A stretch of DNA of 64,000 nt, taken from assembly GCA_947652605.1 (NCBI GenBank), contig OX393576.1:60922966-60986965 (forward strand), in the 5' to 3' direction. This DNA is from Elmis aenea. Lineage: Eukaryota; Arthropoda; Insecta; Coleoptera; Elmidae. Position numbers and translations under genes: made by a program. The notes below the pieces were generated by a model. The model did no database searches and had not been told where the DNA came from. It saw only the letters and a list, made by a program, of their open reading frames with translations. This document shows positions 1 to 10,203 of this stretch, one piece after another (position 1 is the stretch's first letter; each line of letters opens with the position of its first letter).

Positions 1-170
1 GAATTGACTGACGCTATAGCGGTTTTCGTGATTAAACTGGAAGTGGCCAAATCCGGAAGTAACTTTAAGAACTTAAATGAAACCATCCAGTTTTTATTGA
101 ATAATTAGTAAGATATTTAATAAAAAAACACTTTTTACTTGATATTTTTTTTTATTATCTGTATACTCTG
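1..170. other. Unassigned AT-rich flank
   Basis: No coding frame, RNA gene or repeat boundary can be supported here before the palindrome that starts near 171. Confidence 0.4.
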
Positions 171-808
171 TAATCCTAAATCATAACAGTATGTAAAACC
201 CTATTCGCATGTAACTGAATTCTGGACAGCCCATTGTCCTTAGTTTTGTATTTAATTAAATGAAACTTTAGAAAATGATATGTGTAAGAAATCCGATTAT
301 TTTAACATATGTACACTATTGTTCCACTTCCGGTTTCGCCGGAAATGACCCTAAGTTTGTTGTTATTTCAAATAGAACACCCAGTATATTTTTACATTTT
401 TGGAAATGAGAAGCAATTTTGAATACAACTACAGTATTTTGTATATTGTTTATAAAGTCAAATAGGTTTTGGACGACAACATTTTTTTAATTAAGTGCGA
501 GTAATTTTGTTTTAAACGGAATAGTAGTGGTACATTAATCAAAATAGTGCAGTTGTATTCAAAACTGCTTCCTATATCCAAAAATGTAAAAATATACACG
601 GTGATCCATTTAAAATAACAAACTTAGGGTCATTTCCGGCGAAACCGGAAGTGAAACAATAGTATACATATGACCAAATATTCGTTTTTTTTTTAAACAA
701 CATTTGTCTACAGTTTCATTTAATTAAATACCAAACTAAGGAAAAAACGGGACTGTCCAGAACTAAGTTACATGCGAATAGGGTTTTAAATGTTGTTATG
801 ATTTACGT
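171..808. repeat. Fold-back (palindromic) element, two ~270-bp arms
   Basis: The left arm (about 171-441) is the reverse complement of the right arm (about 540-808), with a spacer of about 98 bp. Shared blocks include CCCTATTCGCATGTAACT at 200-217, whose complement is at 769-786. Others are the CTTCCGGTTTCGCCGGAAATGACC block at 328-351, seen inverted near 630-653, and the GAATACAACT block at 421 against 540-560. The arms are diverged but colinear. No open frame of interest lies in it. It is a non-autonomous fold-back or MITE-type insertion; its superfamily is not resolved because no clean target duplication is visible. Confidence 0.75.
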
Positions 809-843
809 CTAATGGAAAATGGATTACCAACTATACCGAAAAT

Positions 844-1128
844 CAAAAAAACGCATAAGCTGTTCATAACTAACATGAGCTCAGGTAGTTATGCATCGCC
901 CTCCCAAATGCCATTTAGTACTGGATTCTTAAGGTGTTTACCCTTGCGATGCGCTCATTTCTATGAACTCAATAGACGCAAATGTCATTTACAGTTGGGC
1001 CAGTCGCAAAAGCGTTTTAACAACGGCTAATATTGGGCAATACATTTATTAGTACATAGTTCCGCATGCGAACAAAACAGTTCATGCATTCATTAATGGA
1101 TTGGTTTTAAACGTCTTTTTGGAACAAC
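844..1128 (+). mobile_element. Harbinger-like 480-bp family, 5'-truncated copy
   Basis: This stretch matches the distal half of the elements at 20547-21026 (inverted) and 24864-25331. The shared sequence runs through GCTGTTCATAACTAAC, the TTCTTAAGGTGTTT block, the CATTTACAGTTGGGCCAGTCG block and the final TTGGAACAA end. The first ~190 bp of the family are missing, so only one terminus remains. The 72-codon open frame across it (812-1030) comes with the repeat, is not conserved as a protein in the other copies, and is not treated as a gene. Confidence 0.75.
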
Positions 1129-1164
1129 AATTTATGATTTCAACAACTCCACATATTGTTTGGG

Positions 1165-1255
1165 TAAAAATTTATTCAGCTTATTAATCAAATCTGCATG
1201 CTAAACTTTATCAAAGGCTTGTTCAATATCAAGAAGATGGTTGAAATAAAAATGA
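1165..1255 (-). pseudogene. Jockey-type reverse transcriptase scrap
   Basis: The minus strand reads LLDIEQAFDKV followed by a stop and HADLINKLNK. This is the conserved RT block in which an aspartate-bearing LDxxxAFDKVWHxGL motif is expected. It is only ~30 codons, the expected Trp codon has become a stop, and nothing recognisable flanks it. The match to the jockey-like RT at 16376-17345 in this same window supports the call. It is a dead fragment of a non-LTR retrotransposon. Confidence 0.55.
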
Positions 1256-2216
1256 CACATAACAGATATAAATTAAATAATTTTATAAACTTCAAAAGTT
1301 ATTTCCTTACAATACATAAAACAAAACAAAAAAGCGTATGGTTCACCATAGTATAACATGGAATATTTACGTTAAATTGGCAAACAGTAAATTTTTAAAC
1401 AAGTTACTTTTTTTGTTAAGTTGAAAATGTTTTTGTATTTGTTCCCAATGTTTTTATTCAACCAAAATGTGTTACACTTTGCAACCAAATTTTAGTGATC
1501 AAATTTGGAAAACTGGCACACCTTTGCGTTGTTGTTGCAGACCACTGGTACAGCGAAGACCAACCCGTTTAGAACCGCAGGGCTACATTATTAGCAGACG
1601 TATACCTTCATGTGTCGTCACAGTACAAATGTAATTAATCAGTGACGTCGTTAGGCGGGTTTACATTACGCTCAAAATATAATTATGTTACAAAGAAGTA
1701 CAGTGATTAATGTGTTGTTATAATGCATTATCTAGCGTCTCAAACGCCTATAAAGTACTATACTTTTTAATTGCAAAATAATATTACAATGCCCCGGGAT
1801 CGTTTTAAAGGGCATATTCATATACATCAACAACTCGCAAAAGTGGACTCTTTCAGTATCCAACATGTGTATTAAAAGCAACATGATTAGCAGGCCTAGA
1901 GTGACTGATACAAATTTATCATTAAATTACACTCATGACGAAAGAACAGGGCAATAAAAAAAACAGTAAATGGTACTTCCACACCAACAATGTACGGCGG
2001 AAGATTTATAACCACCTACAAGCATTTCCGCATAGCAAGTAGTCAGAACTCTTTCATCTGCACTTTAATTTCTATCAGTTACCGGGAATTTTCAAATAGC
2101 GCCAACAAAAACTATGTGTTCATTTATTTCTAACTAAAACGCAAAAATGTATGTTGATTACACCCTAAAATATACAGCGAGATACATTTAGATACTAAAA
2201 AAATTGTTTTAACTTT
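1256..2216. other. Unassigned AT-rich stretch
   Basis: No ORF, RNA gene or repeat arm was supported here. The composition is like the rest of the unannotated background. Confidence 0.4.
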
Positions 2217-2217
2217 A

Positions 2218-3823
2218 CAGGGTGGGCAAATTTCGATGTTTTTATAGGGAATCTGGTAACTATAAGAGTTATCGAAAAACGGGCCACCCTTCCTAGATCT
2301 CTTTTTTCGAGAAAAAGTTATTGGTGTAATCTAAAATTGGTTATCGTCTTTTGTTTTCGAGTTATCACCGATAACTCGATTTTTCGGCTTTTCGTTTTAT
2401 GACTATATCTCGCTTGTTTATGAAAATAAAGAAAAATAATGTTGACGTTCTACAGGCACTTTTTTGATGAGAATACAGTGGCGCAGACAATTTAAAAGAA
2501 AAATCGAAATTCGAGTTGCGACAAAAAGTTGTATTTTTTTAAATAGAACTTATAGTTGGCTGTGGCATCACAAGAAAGAAACGGCTTACGAATATTACGA
2601 AAAGGATGAGATGTTAGAATGTTTTATTCAATAATAATTCTAAAGCTGCAAGTAAAACTTATTTTAATCGTTACCCAGAAAGAAAGAAACCTAATAAATC
2701 TATTTTTGGAAGATTCAAACAAAATCTCATTAATTGTGGGACATTCAACCAACCAAGACAAAAGAATTATAATATTCAAGATGCTGAGGAAGTTACTTTA
2801 AATGTTACTGGCATGGCAGTTGCAAATCCTTCTATTTCAAACCGTCAAATTAAGAGTTCAGAGATTTTCAAGGCGATGTGAATTATTATGTGTCGCAAAT
2901 AATAGACGTCAATTTAAAAATTTAATCAAAATAGTTTTATATTATGTTTGAATTATCTCCTAGCTTGTATTATTTTATCCCTGCTTTTTTGAATGGTAGA
3001 TGATTATTGATAGCAAACTCTCCACTATATTTAATTTTGTATTACTACTACCTACTAGAAAACAAGAAATATGAAAAATTACTTATTCTTTCAATAATGA
3101 AAGGAAAATTTATAATTCAACCCCACAACAAAAAAAAAAACTTTTATCTCATGATGCCACAGCCTACCATGAGTTCCATATAAAAAAAATATGTCGCAGG
3201 TAACTCGAATTCCGAAATGGTTTTGAAAAATTGTCTACGCCACTGCACTCTTACCAAAAAAGTGCAATATCAAACATTTCTTAATTTTCATACGCCATTT
3301 CGTGTTTACAAGGTTAAATATTGTAAGGAACAATCAAACACTCCACAATTACAAAGCCTACTACTAGAAAACAATGAGATATTAAAAATTACTTTGATAA
3401 TTGTAGATTTTTGCTATAATATAAAGAAAATTAATAAATCGATCCCACATGATATATATTATTGAAATGAGGAAACAGTCCTGTTTCTCGTGATGCCAAA
3501 GCCAACTATGGGTTCGGTTAAAAAAAAATACAACTTTATGTTCCAACTCGAATTTCGATTTTTTTTAATTGTCTACGCAACTGCATTCTTATCAAAAAAG
3601 TGCCTGTAGAACGTCAAAATTATTTTTCTTTATTTTCATAAACAAGCGAGATATAGTCATTAAACGAAAAGTCGAAAAATCGAGAACGGCGATAACTCGA
3701 AAACAAAAGACGATAACCATTAACTTTTTCTCGAAAAAAGAGATCTAGGAAGGCGGTTCGTTTTTCCATAACTCTTATAGTTACCGAGATCCCCTATGAA
3801 AACATAGACATTTGCCCACCCTG
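2218..3823. mobile_element. Long-TIR element, family CAGGGTGGGC (complete)
   Basis: The ends are CAGGGTGGGCAAA at 2218 and the inverted TTTGCCCACCCTG ending at 3823. Inverted arms of about 350 bp run inward through shared blocks (CTCGAAAACAAAAGACGATAACC-type sequence, the ATATCTCGCTTGTTTATG block, and the AAAAAAGTGCCTGTAGAACGT block). The core (about 2580-3470) holds a transposase N-terminal relic at 2581-2881. It also holds a tandem partial duplication of inner arm sequence: the CTACTAGAAAACAA block at 3053 and 3363, and the AATTGTCTACGC block near 3228 and 3568. Solo arms of the same family lie at 20188-20531 and 63244-63589. The terminal sequence resembles that of the mariner-like element at 42896-44193. 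Confidence 0.85.
2581..2881 (+). pseudogene. DUF4817-like helix-turn-helix domain, orphan transposase N-terminus
   Basis: About 100 codons lie in the core of the long-TIR element. Codons from 2581 read AYEYYEKDEMLECFIQ. After one extra T at 2632 the frame resumes at 2633 and stays open for 83 codons to the TGA at 2879-2881. It includes NNSKAASKTYFNRYPERKKP (about codons 18-37), then GRFKQNLINCGTF, and later NPSISNRQIK. This is the pattern of the DUF4817 helix-turn-helix region at the N-terminus of many insect Tc1/mariner-type transposases: an A...Y..R.P.R..P core, an L...G.F turn, and a second NP..S.RQI helix. No DDE catalytic domain follows. One frameshift makes it a relic as it stands. Its role when intact would be DNA binding to element ends; that is inferred from the family. 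Confidence 0.7.
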
Positions 3824-4685
3824 TTGTACAATAGATGCAAAACATGTCTTCAGCGAGAAGAGAAAATCGTCACACGTACCATAGTTTTGTTATTTGAGTA
3901 GTTCCGGAACTAAATTATAACACTGTTTAATCTTGCCTGTGGCAGATCAAGTTGAAATGCAACTATTTTATTTTCGTAACACGTGTAAGCCCTTAATTTT
4001 ATAATTGCACAATTTAAGCAGCTTATACTTATTCACAAAGAGATGATACAATCTCACCGGTTTTATTATAGAACATATACATTTCATGTGGTTATTATAA
4101 TTCCTTGTTTTGGCACCGTAATGAACCTTTTTGTTATAAAATGTACATTCATATTCATTTTCGCTGATTTAACGCGAAAGTCTGTGTATTAAATTGTCCG
4201 AAACAACAAAAGTAAAAGGTCAAAGAATTTTGTGAACATATTACATAGCCGGGTTTCATAATAGCCTAGATGCATAAAAGGGGTTGTTTTCCGTATACGT
4301 TACTAATAGGTAAGCATCAAAGGATTATTTGACCCTTAGGGCTAAGGTTATAATTTCCGCTTCAATGCATAAACCGTTGCACGTTTATGCTTGCTTGGAT
4401 AAGGAATATGCTCTCAAAAGGTTAATTAGTAAGTTAAAGATCATCAAATCCGACATAATTTTAAACAAAACTTGGAGTTAACTTAAAACCAAAATTTTAT
4501 CAATAATTGATTAGTTCGTAAAATAAACCAAACTCAAATCCAAATGTAAATCAAATCGTAGTCGACTCATATTTACTTTGTATAAAATCTATTATATTTT
4601 TAAATTCTTGGAATGGAACTAAATTCCCTAAAAAAATTTATTTATTGTTTATTTACCTATTTATTTAGTCATGAGTCCTTCCACT
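3824..4685. other. Unassigned AT-rich stretch
   Basis: No gene, RNA or repeat boundary was recognised in this interval. Confidence 0.4.
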
Positions 4686-4876
4686 CTTAAGCGAGGTACA
4701 CACGCACAAGTATATTGCACAAAATACTTTTGTGACGTCAATATTGTGCAATGTATTGTGCTATTTTTAAAAATATTGCGCAATAATACAGACATTTATC
4801 GCACAAACGGTATTGCACCATATATTGTACAATACATATTGCCCAATATACTTGTACGTGTGTGCCACGCTTTAGG
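4686..4876. mobile_element. Small MITE, ~190 bp, TIR CTTAAGCGAGGTACACACG
   Basis: The left end (TTAAGCGAGGTACACACG, then CACAAGTATATTG) is the near-perfect inverse of the right end (CAATATACTTGTACGTGTGTGCCACGCTTTAG). The interior is rich in ATTGTGCAAT-type palindromic words. It contains no protein-coding content. The 126-codon open frame over 4671-5051 runs through the MITE into unrelated DNA and is not a gene. Confidence 0.8.
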
Positions 4877-5211
4877 TGTAGGACTGTTGAGTTGTGTTGT
4901 GCTGACTTTTTTCCATGTTGTTCTGTCTTGTGCTAGTTTTTTTATGTCTTTTCATTTGATGATTTTATCCGTTGCTGCTTTTTTAACTTCGTCTTGCCAG
5001 GTTTTTATCGGTCTTCATCTTTTGTCTTTTTCCTGTGATCTTGCTTCATAGCCTTTTCTGGTTAACTTTTCTTCTTTTATCCTATAAGTGTGACCCAAGC
5101 ACCTCAGCTGTCTTTTCTTGTATTTTTGTTTCAACTGATTTCATCTTTAATTGTTTTCTATATGTTGCATTTCTGATTTATTTTTTTTGGTTTTTCCTTG
5201 GATTTCTCTTA

Positions 5212-6342
5212 TAGCGTTTTCTACTGGATCGCCTTTAGTGCGCACCAAGTTCGCAATAAAACTACACGAGTGTTTGAGTTGACCGCATATTATGCAGTAT
5301 TCATGCAGTATCAGAGAAAAACAAATTGGTGCACTGGTGCGGTGTGTTGTCATCACTTTGACATAACCGTGTATGTTCTGTGACAACCTCAAAATGGAAG
5401 AGGTTTACGTGATTGACGAGTGTACTTTTTTTATAGTTTATTGTAACTAATTTATTTTCGGCAAACCCGCACCCTTCAAAGCCTCGGACATTTCAAAGAC
5501 TTCTCACCCCTACGACATCAAAAGGGGGTGGTTGCCGAAGGAGTCTTTGAAATGTTTGCTGGGGGTGGGGTAGTTTTTCAACAGAGGGGTTGCCGAAGAA
5601 GTCGGTGGTCGTAGTGGTTGCTGAAGGAGTCTTTGAAATGTCCACCACTTCCGGACAACTTCTTCAGCAACCCCAAAAACCACACCCTCAAACATTTCAA
5701 AGACTCCTTCAGCAACCACCCTCTGGTCATTGTCGACGACCTTAAAAGACTTCTTCGGCAACACCCTCCGGTCATTGTCGATAACCTTCAAGACTCCTTC
5801 AGCAACCACCCTCTGGTCATTGTCGACGACCTTGAAAGACTTCTTCGGCAACACCCTCCGACCATTGTCGATGACCTTCAAGACTTCTTCGTGACCTTAA
5901 ACATCGATCATGGTAAGCTCCGGATGGACATGCCGTCGAACTGTCGCAAGAACCGTAGTATACTCTTCTACCGCATTCTCATTCGAGCCATATGCCACTA
6001 CCACCCCTATCAATTCTTTCTTTATAATCTGTACTTCTACCATCAATACTCTTTCTGATATACCTTTTTTTTTTTTTTTCTTGTTTCACTCCATTGTTTT
6101 CTTACTACGCAGGCTACCCCAGCTTTATTTGACGTTGACGCCATTTTTTCCATTGCACTGACACAGCACGAGCCTTGCTAGCTGGTGCGATAAATTCGCA
6201 CCTAGCGCGCACCTAGTTCATAACTCTGTTACATGTGAAATACAAAAAACTTGGTCAGTGTGAACTAAATATTCCAGTGAAATACAAGTTTTGCACTCAG
6301 TTCGTACCCAGTTCGCACCAGTGCTGCCAGTGGAAAACGCTA
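5212..6342. mobile_element. TIR element carrying a two-way 45-bp minisatellite
   Basis: The ends are TAGCGTTTTCTACTGG at 5212 and the inverted CCAGTGGAAAACGCTA ending at 6342. They are flanked by TTA on both sides (5209-5211 and 6343-6345), compatible with a 3-bp target duplication. The sub-terminal regions share GGTGCGAACT-like words. A tandem array fills 5480-5895. The interior shows no transposase. The superfamily is uncertain; a TTA duplication would fit Harbinger-like elements. Confidence 0.6.
5480..5895. repeat. 45-bp minisatellite, head-to-head orientation
   Basis: The monomer is 45 bp: TTCAAGACTCCTTCAGCAAC, then CACCCTCTGGTCATTGTCGA, then CGACC. At least four consecutive copies run from about 5696 to 5890. 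They alternate CTCCTTCAGCAACCACC with CTTCTTCGGCAACACCC, giving a ~90-bp higher-order dimer. Before about 5650 the same words occur in reverse orientation (GGTTGCCGAAGGAGTCTTTG near 5529-5548), so the array is an inverted pair meeting near 5650. Because 45 is a multiple of three, both strands stay open (minus 5510-5881, plus 5618-6058). These frames are a by-product of the repeat, not evidence of genes. Confidence 0.85.
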
Positions 6343-6429
6343 TTAGAAATCTCATTTCTGCTGCATTCACTTGGCTACTATTTTTATTTGTGAGTGTTCA
6401 CACTCACTTACGTATAAAAATTCCGGAGT

Positions 6430-6900
6430 TACTACCTTTATGACCACTTCCACTTTTGTTCGTTTTAGGACTTTCTCTATTTCCAGATAATGTTGTTCTT
6501 ACTGTTAAATATTCTTCCCACATTTCCTGTCCTTTCGCTTGCATCCTTGTCCATTCTTCTATTTTTCACTATGATCACTCCTAAATATTTAAAGCTTTCT
6601 ATCTGTTCCAACCTAAGCCCATTTAGTGATGTTATGCCCTTTGGTTTTTGTTGTAACGATCATAGTTTTAGTTTTTTTTAAATATTACTTTCATATTAAT
6701 TTTTTCAATTCCTGGTCTAGCGTTTCTAGATTATGTTGCAGATTCTATTCTGTTTCCGCGACCAAGACCATGTCGTCTGCAAAAATTAGCTCAGTTATGT
6801 TTATTTTTTTCATTTTCCAGTTGCCTTTGTGCCTAGGTGAAACGGTCTAATTTTTTGGTTTACTTCTTTAGTTACCCCATCTACAACTACCGAACTACCA
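6430..6900 (-). pseudogene. RTE-like reverse transcriptase fragment
   Basis: The minus strand reads ELIFADDMVLVAETE near 6760-6800. This is the RT active-site box in which the two aspartates bind metal. Further on it reads SLNGLRLEQIESFKYLGVII (about 6560-6640), the conserved FKYLG block after the active site. Stops and frame changes break it throughout. It is a truncated remnant of a non-LTR retrotransposon similar in style to the better preserved copy at 47446-48757. The short plus-strand frames over this stretch (6490-6681, 6626-6850) are antisense shadows. Confidence 0.75.
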
Positions 6901-8743
6901 TTCGCAATATTTTTTTTTTGACCTCACAAATTGCAAGATTAACTTGTGCACTATTTTATATATCTATTACTTTATTTATTCTGTATCGCATTGCGACCAA
7001 AACTGCTTTTAAACAGATAGGGATTTATTAAATACAGCCAAACCATGTTACTGACGTGTATTAAGCTATAAAACCTGTGAAATGGTGTTGTATACGGTCG
7101 TTTCGAAGTAGTTTTTAATAAAATGCAAGTCCTTACTTAAGCTGCCTATCTGCATATAGTGCTGAACCGACGATATGAATAAAAATAAACATGAAGTAAC
7201 TTATATTGGTAGATTGACTTTTAAGTATTACTTTTAAAGTCATTAAACCTGCAATCTAAATTATACAGTAACGCTTTTCTACCTATTATTGCCAATTAAA
7301 CACTGAAATGATTTTATTAACGGATCTGTCTGAATTATTTTCAAAATAACTCATCAGGTGCTACTTATAATTGAAGTTAATTCAAACTATTAAAGTAACG
7401 TAAATTTCTTAATTGATTAAAAAGAGAGCTCTTAAATATGACCTCATTTTGAGCAATAATTTTGCATATAATAAAATTTAACAATAGCAATTTGTTGCTT
7501 GACTGATTTCTTTTACACATTTTAGGCTAAATGTTGTTAAGTGAATTATGAGAAATATTCTTGAACGGCATATTTCACATCGTCGAATATGAGGGCTATT
7601 ATTAGTATTGTGATTTAAGTTTTTGTATCTGTGTAATATGGGACAAGCACACATTGCATTTTTTTAATATATCTACACGCAATTAATGTTATACAGTTCA
7701 TTGTAAACTCGCTGGACCAAAAATTAAAACTTTTGGTCACGATACGTCTATACAACTGGGGCAATTATTACAAAAATTACAAAATATTTACAACTTTTCC
7801 ATTTTTTTCTTCTACTATTCATTTGGGCTACTGGGCTAATCACCATTTCCAGAGTTAAATTCTCATACCCAAAAAACGCTTACTTCATTTTCAATTTTGT
7901 AAACTTACCTTTGACATACATTGATAAAAACAATTAATAAAACACATAAACTGCGAATAAAATAAAATCTTATTGTGCAATTATCTTAATTTGAGTAAAT
8001 TTTACAAGCAAGGTAAAATATTATTAAAAAACTATAAACATTACGAAAACTCAGAAATAAATATTCAGTAAAGTGCCTTAACTAATCAAATTAAAACAGT
8101 AAACACACGCGGTACAGTTAAGAGTTTTAAAGATTGGAGATAAAAATATTACTTAAACAATTGTGAATAGCAAAAAATCTGTTAAAATGATAAATAGGGT
8201 TCAACTAGCATATCCTTAGTACACGAAGATGACAGCACATAGATATTATCTTAATGGCAGAAACATGTTAATTTATTAATTTTGGTAATAACTGCGTTAT
8301 AAGTTATAAGTACTTTATTTTCAGTTACAACTGTTTTCTTAAAAACACCAAAATAGACAGTGCATAATTTTGCTATATATAAGTCAAAAATGTACTACAA
8401 AATTATTTGAGTTTAAATATTATTTAAATTTAATAAGTGATTCATATTAAAAATATAAACTTGTTAGTAAATGGTACCATTATTTAAGTAGCTGATTTTT
8501 AACCTATAAAATGTTTTTGTTAAAAACCGTTTACTTTATTACCGATACAAAAACTAATGATCAAGAGACGAGAGTCTCAAACTGTTCTAGTTTTAATACA
8601 AAAGATCAACTGTTAGTATAATATAGTAACGTAAGAATTTTAACTTTACCCATTGATATTATTAGACACGAGTTGGGTTAAAAATTATTTATTTGTGTGT
8701 AAAAGGAATAACTTTCACAAGTGAATATGACTTGATAAATATA
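6901..8743. other. Unassigned AT-rich stretch
   Basis: Nothing is supported here: no ORF with recognisable content, no RNA gene and no clear terminal repeats. Confidence 0.4.
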
Positions 8744-10203
8744 CAGGGTGTCCCAGATAACATTTTCAGCATGGTGATCTCGCTTATTGTAAGAGATACA
8801 GGTTTGCTCAAATTAGATGAATTATTGTTAAGTATGAGAGGAGCCACAATCAATTTTTTAGAGTACCTACAAAATTTCTCGTACTTCAGATGTTATAGCA
8901 AAAATATGAAAATGATGACTTCCTTTTTTCTCTAGTAACTTTTTTGTTTTAATCATTAGATCAATTTTTTAGTACTTTCTTGAGGTACTTTTTAATGGAA
9001 AATGAAACTGTTATTTTGGATTTTTTTATAACTTTTTTGAGATACCTATTGTTATTAGGTGTAACTTCATTTTTTCTTACAAAGCAAAGTTGGCTATGGA
9101 ACAATTAAATGTGCTTTTTTCTCATTTTTCTAATGAGATATGACTTGCTTTATCTATTTTTATAAATAAGTCACAAAATAAAATAAAAAAAACGTATTTT
9201 TCCAATCGCTTATCAAGCTATCTATCAAAATTAAAACAAAAAGCAATTAATTAAATGTCAAATGACACTTACCAGTTGTCTGAGGAATGATTTATTAGAA
9301 TTTTATAGTATTGTTGTGTAATTCGATAGTCTTTGTGATAATTTACATTTAAAAATAACGAGTAGTTTGACATGTTGAGATGCTACATTATTTGCCATAA
9401 AAACTGTGTAGAAGCTGAGCGAATAGATTTAGAGCTGTATCCCGAAATAAGGCAACGAAGTGCGCATAATTACAGAAATTTGGTAATAGATTTAAAAGAA
9501 GATGGTTTTTTCGAGAAACCAACAAAAAATTCGAAACTAAACGAAGAATTAGAATTATCTGTTTTTACACAGTTTCTATGGCAAATAATGTTTCATCTCA
9601 ATATGTCAAGTTTTTCATTAGTTGTAAATGTGCCCATAATTATATAACAAATTTGCTACTATCGAATTACACAACAATAACAATTAAATTCTAACAAATG
9701 ATACCGCAGACAATTGGTAACTGTCATTTAACATTTAGTTAGTTGTTTTTTGTTTTATTTTCATAAATAGCTTGATAAGTGATTGGTAAAATACGATATT
9801 TTTTTTGATTATGTGACTTATTTATAAAAATAGATGTAGCAAGTAACATCGAAAGAGAAAAAAAAGCGCATTTAACTGTTCCAAAGCCAACTTCGCGGCC
9901 CGTACGAAAAAGTGAAGTTAAGGGTAATATCTCAAAAATGGTAAGTGATCAAAAAAATCCAAAATAACATTTAGGTACATTCTCCATAAAAAAGTACTTC
10001 AAGTAAGTACTTACAAATAAAATTGAACTAAAGATTACGACGAAAAAGTTCCGGAAAAAAAAAAGAAATTCAAGATCTAAAACACGAGGAATTTCACACT
10101 TCACTCTTCTCATACTTAACAATAATTCATCCAATTTAAGCAAACCTGTATCTCTTACAATAATCGAGTTCACGATACTGGATATGTTATCTGGGACACC
10201 CTG
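8744..10203. mobile_element. Long-TIR element, family CAGGGTGTCCC, copy A (complete, 1460 bp)
   Basis: The ends are CAGGGTGTCCCAGATAAC at 8744 and the inverted GTTATCTGGGACACCCTG ending at 10203. Inverted arms of ~550 bp each include the GTAAGAGATACAGGTTTGCT block. They also include the CAATTAAATGTGCTTTTTTC block with its inverse, and the AATTAAATGTCAAATGACA block near the inner boundary. The ~350-bp core holds the orphan HTH domain at 9372-9647. Two other copies lie at 26776-28268 (same architecture) and 30900-31223 (core and most of both arms deleted). TA precedes the left end. Confidence 0.88.
9372..9647 (+). pseudogene. DUF4817-like helix-turn-helix domain in copy A
   Basis: This 91-codon frame lies between the long arms. 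Residues about 8-50 read CHKNCVEAERIDLELYPEIR, QRSAHNYRNLVIDLKEDGFF and EKPTKN. The spacing of A, Y, P, R and the L...GFF turn matches the DUF4817 HTH of Tc1/mariner-type transposases and parallels the relic at 2581-2881, although the two are only distantly similar. In copy B (27361-27600) the same domain has an upstream in-frame start, MMATFKNSEKFDVEML. In copy A that part is damaged and the local ATG at 9372 replaces it. No catalytic domain follows. It could be a decayed transposase N-terminus or a short DNA-binding protein; no function has been shown. Confidence 0.65.

Noticed and set aside
4671..5051. 126-codon plus-strand ORF
   Set aside because: Its first half is the MITE at 4686-4876 and the rest is low-complexity T-rich sequence; no domain is recognisable.
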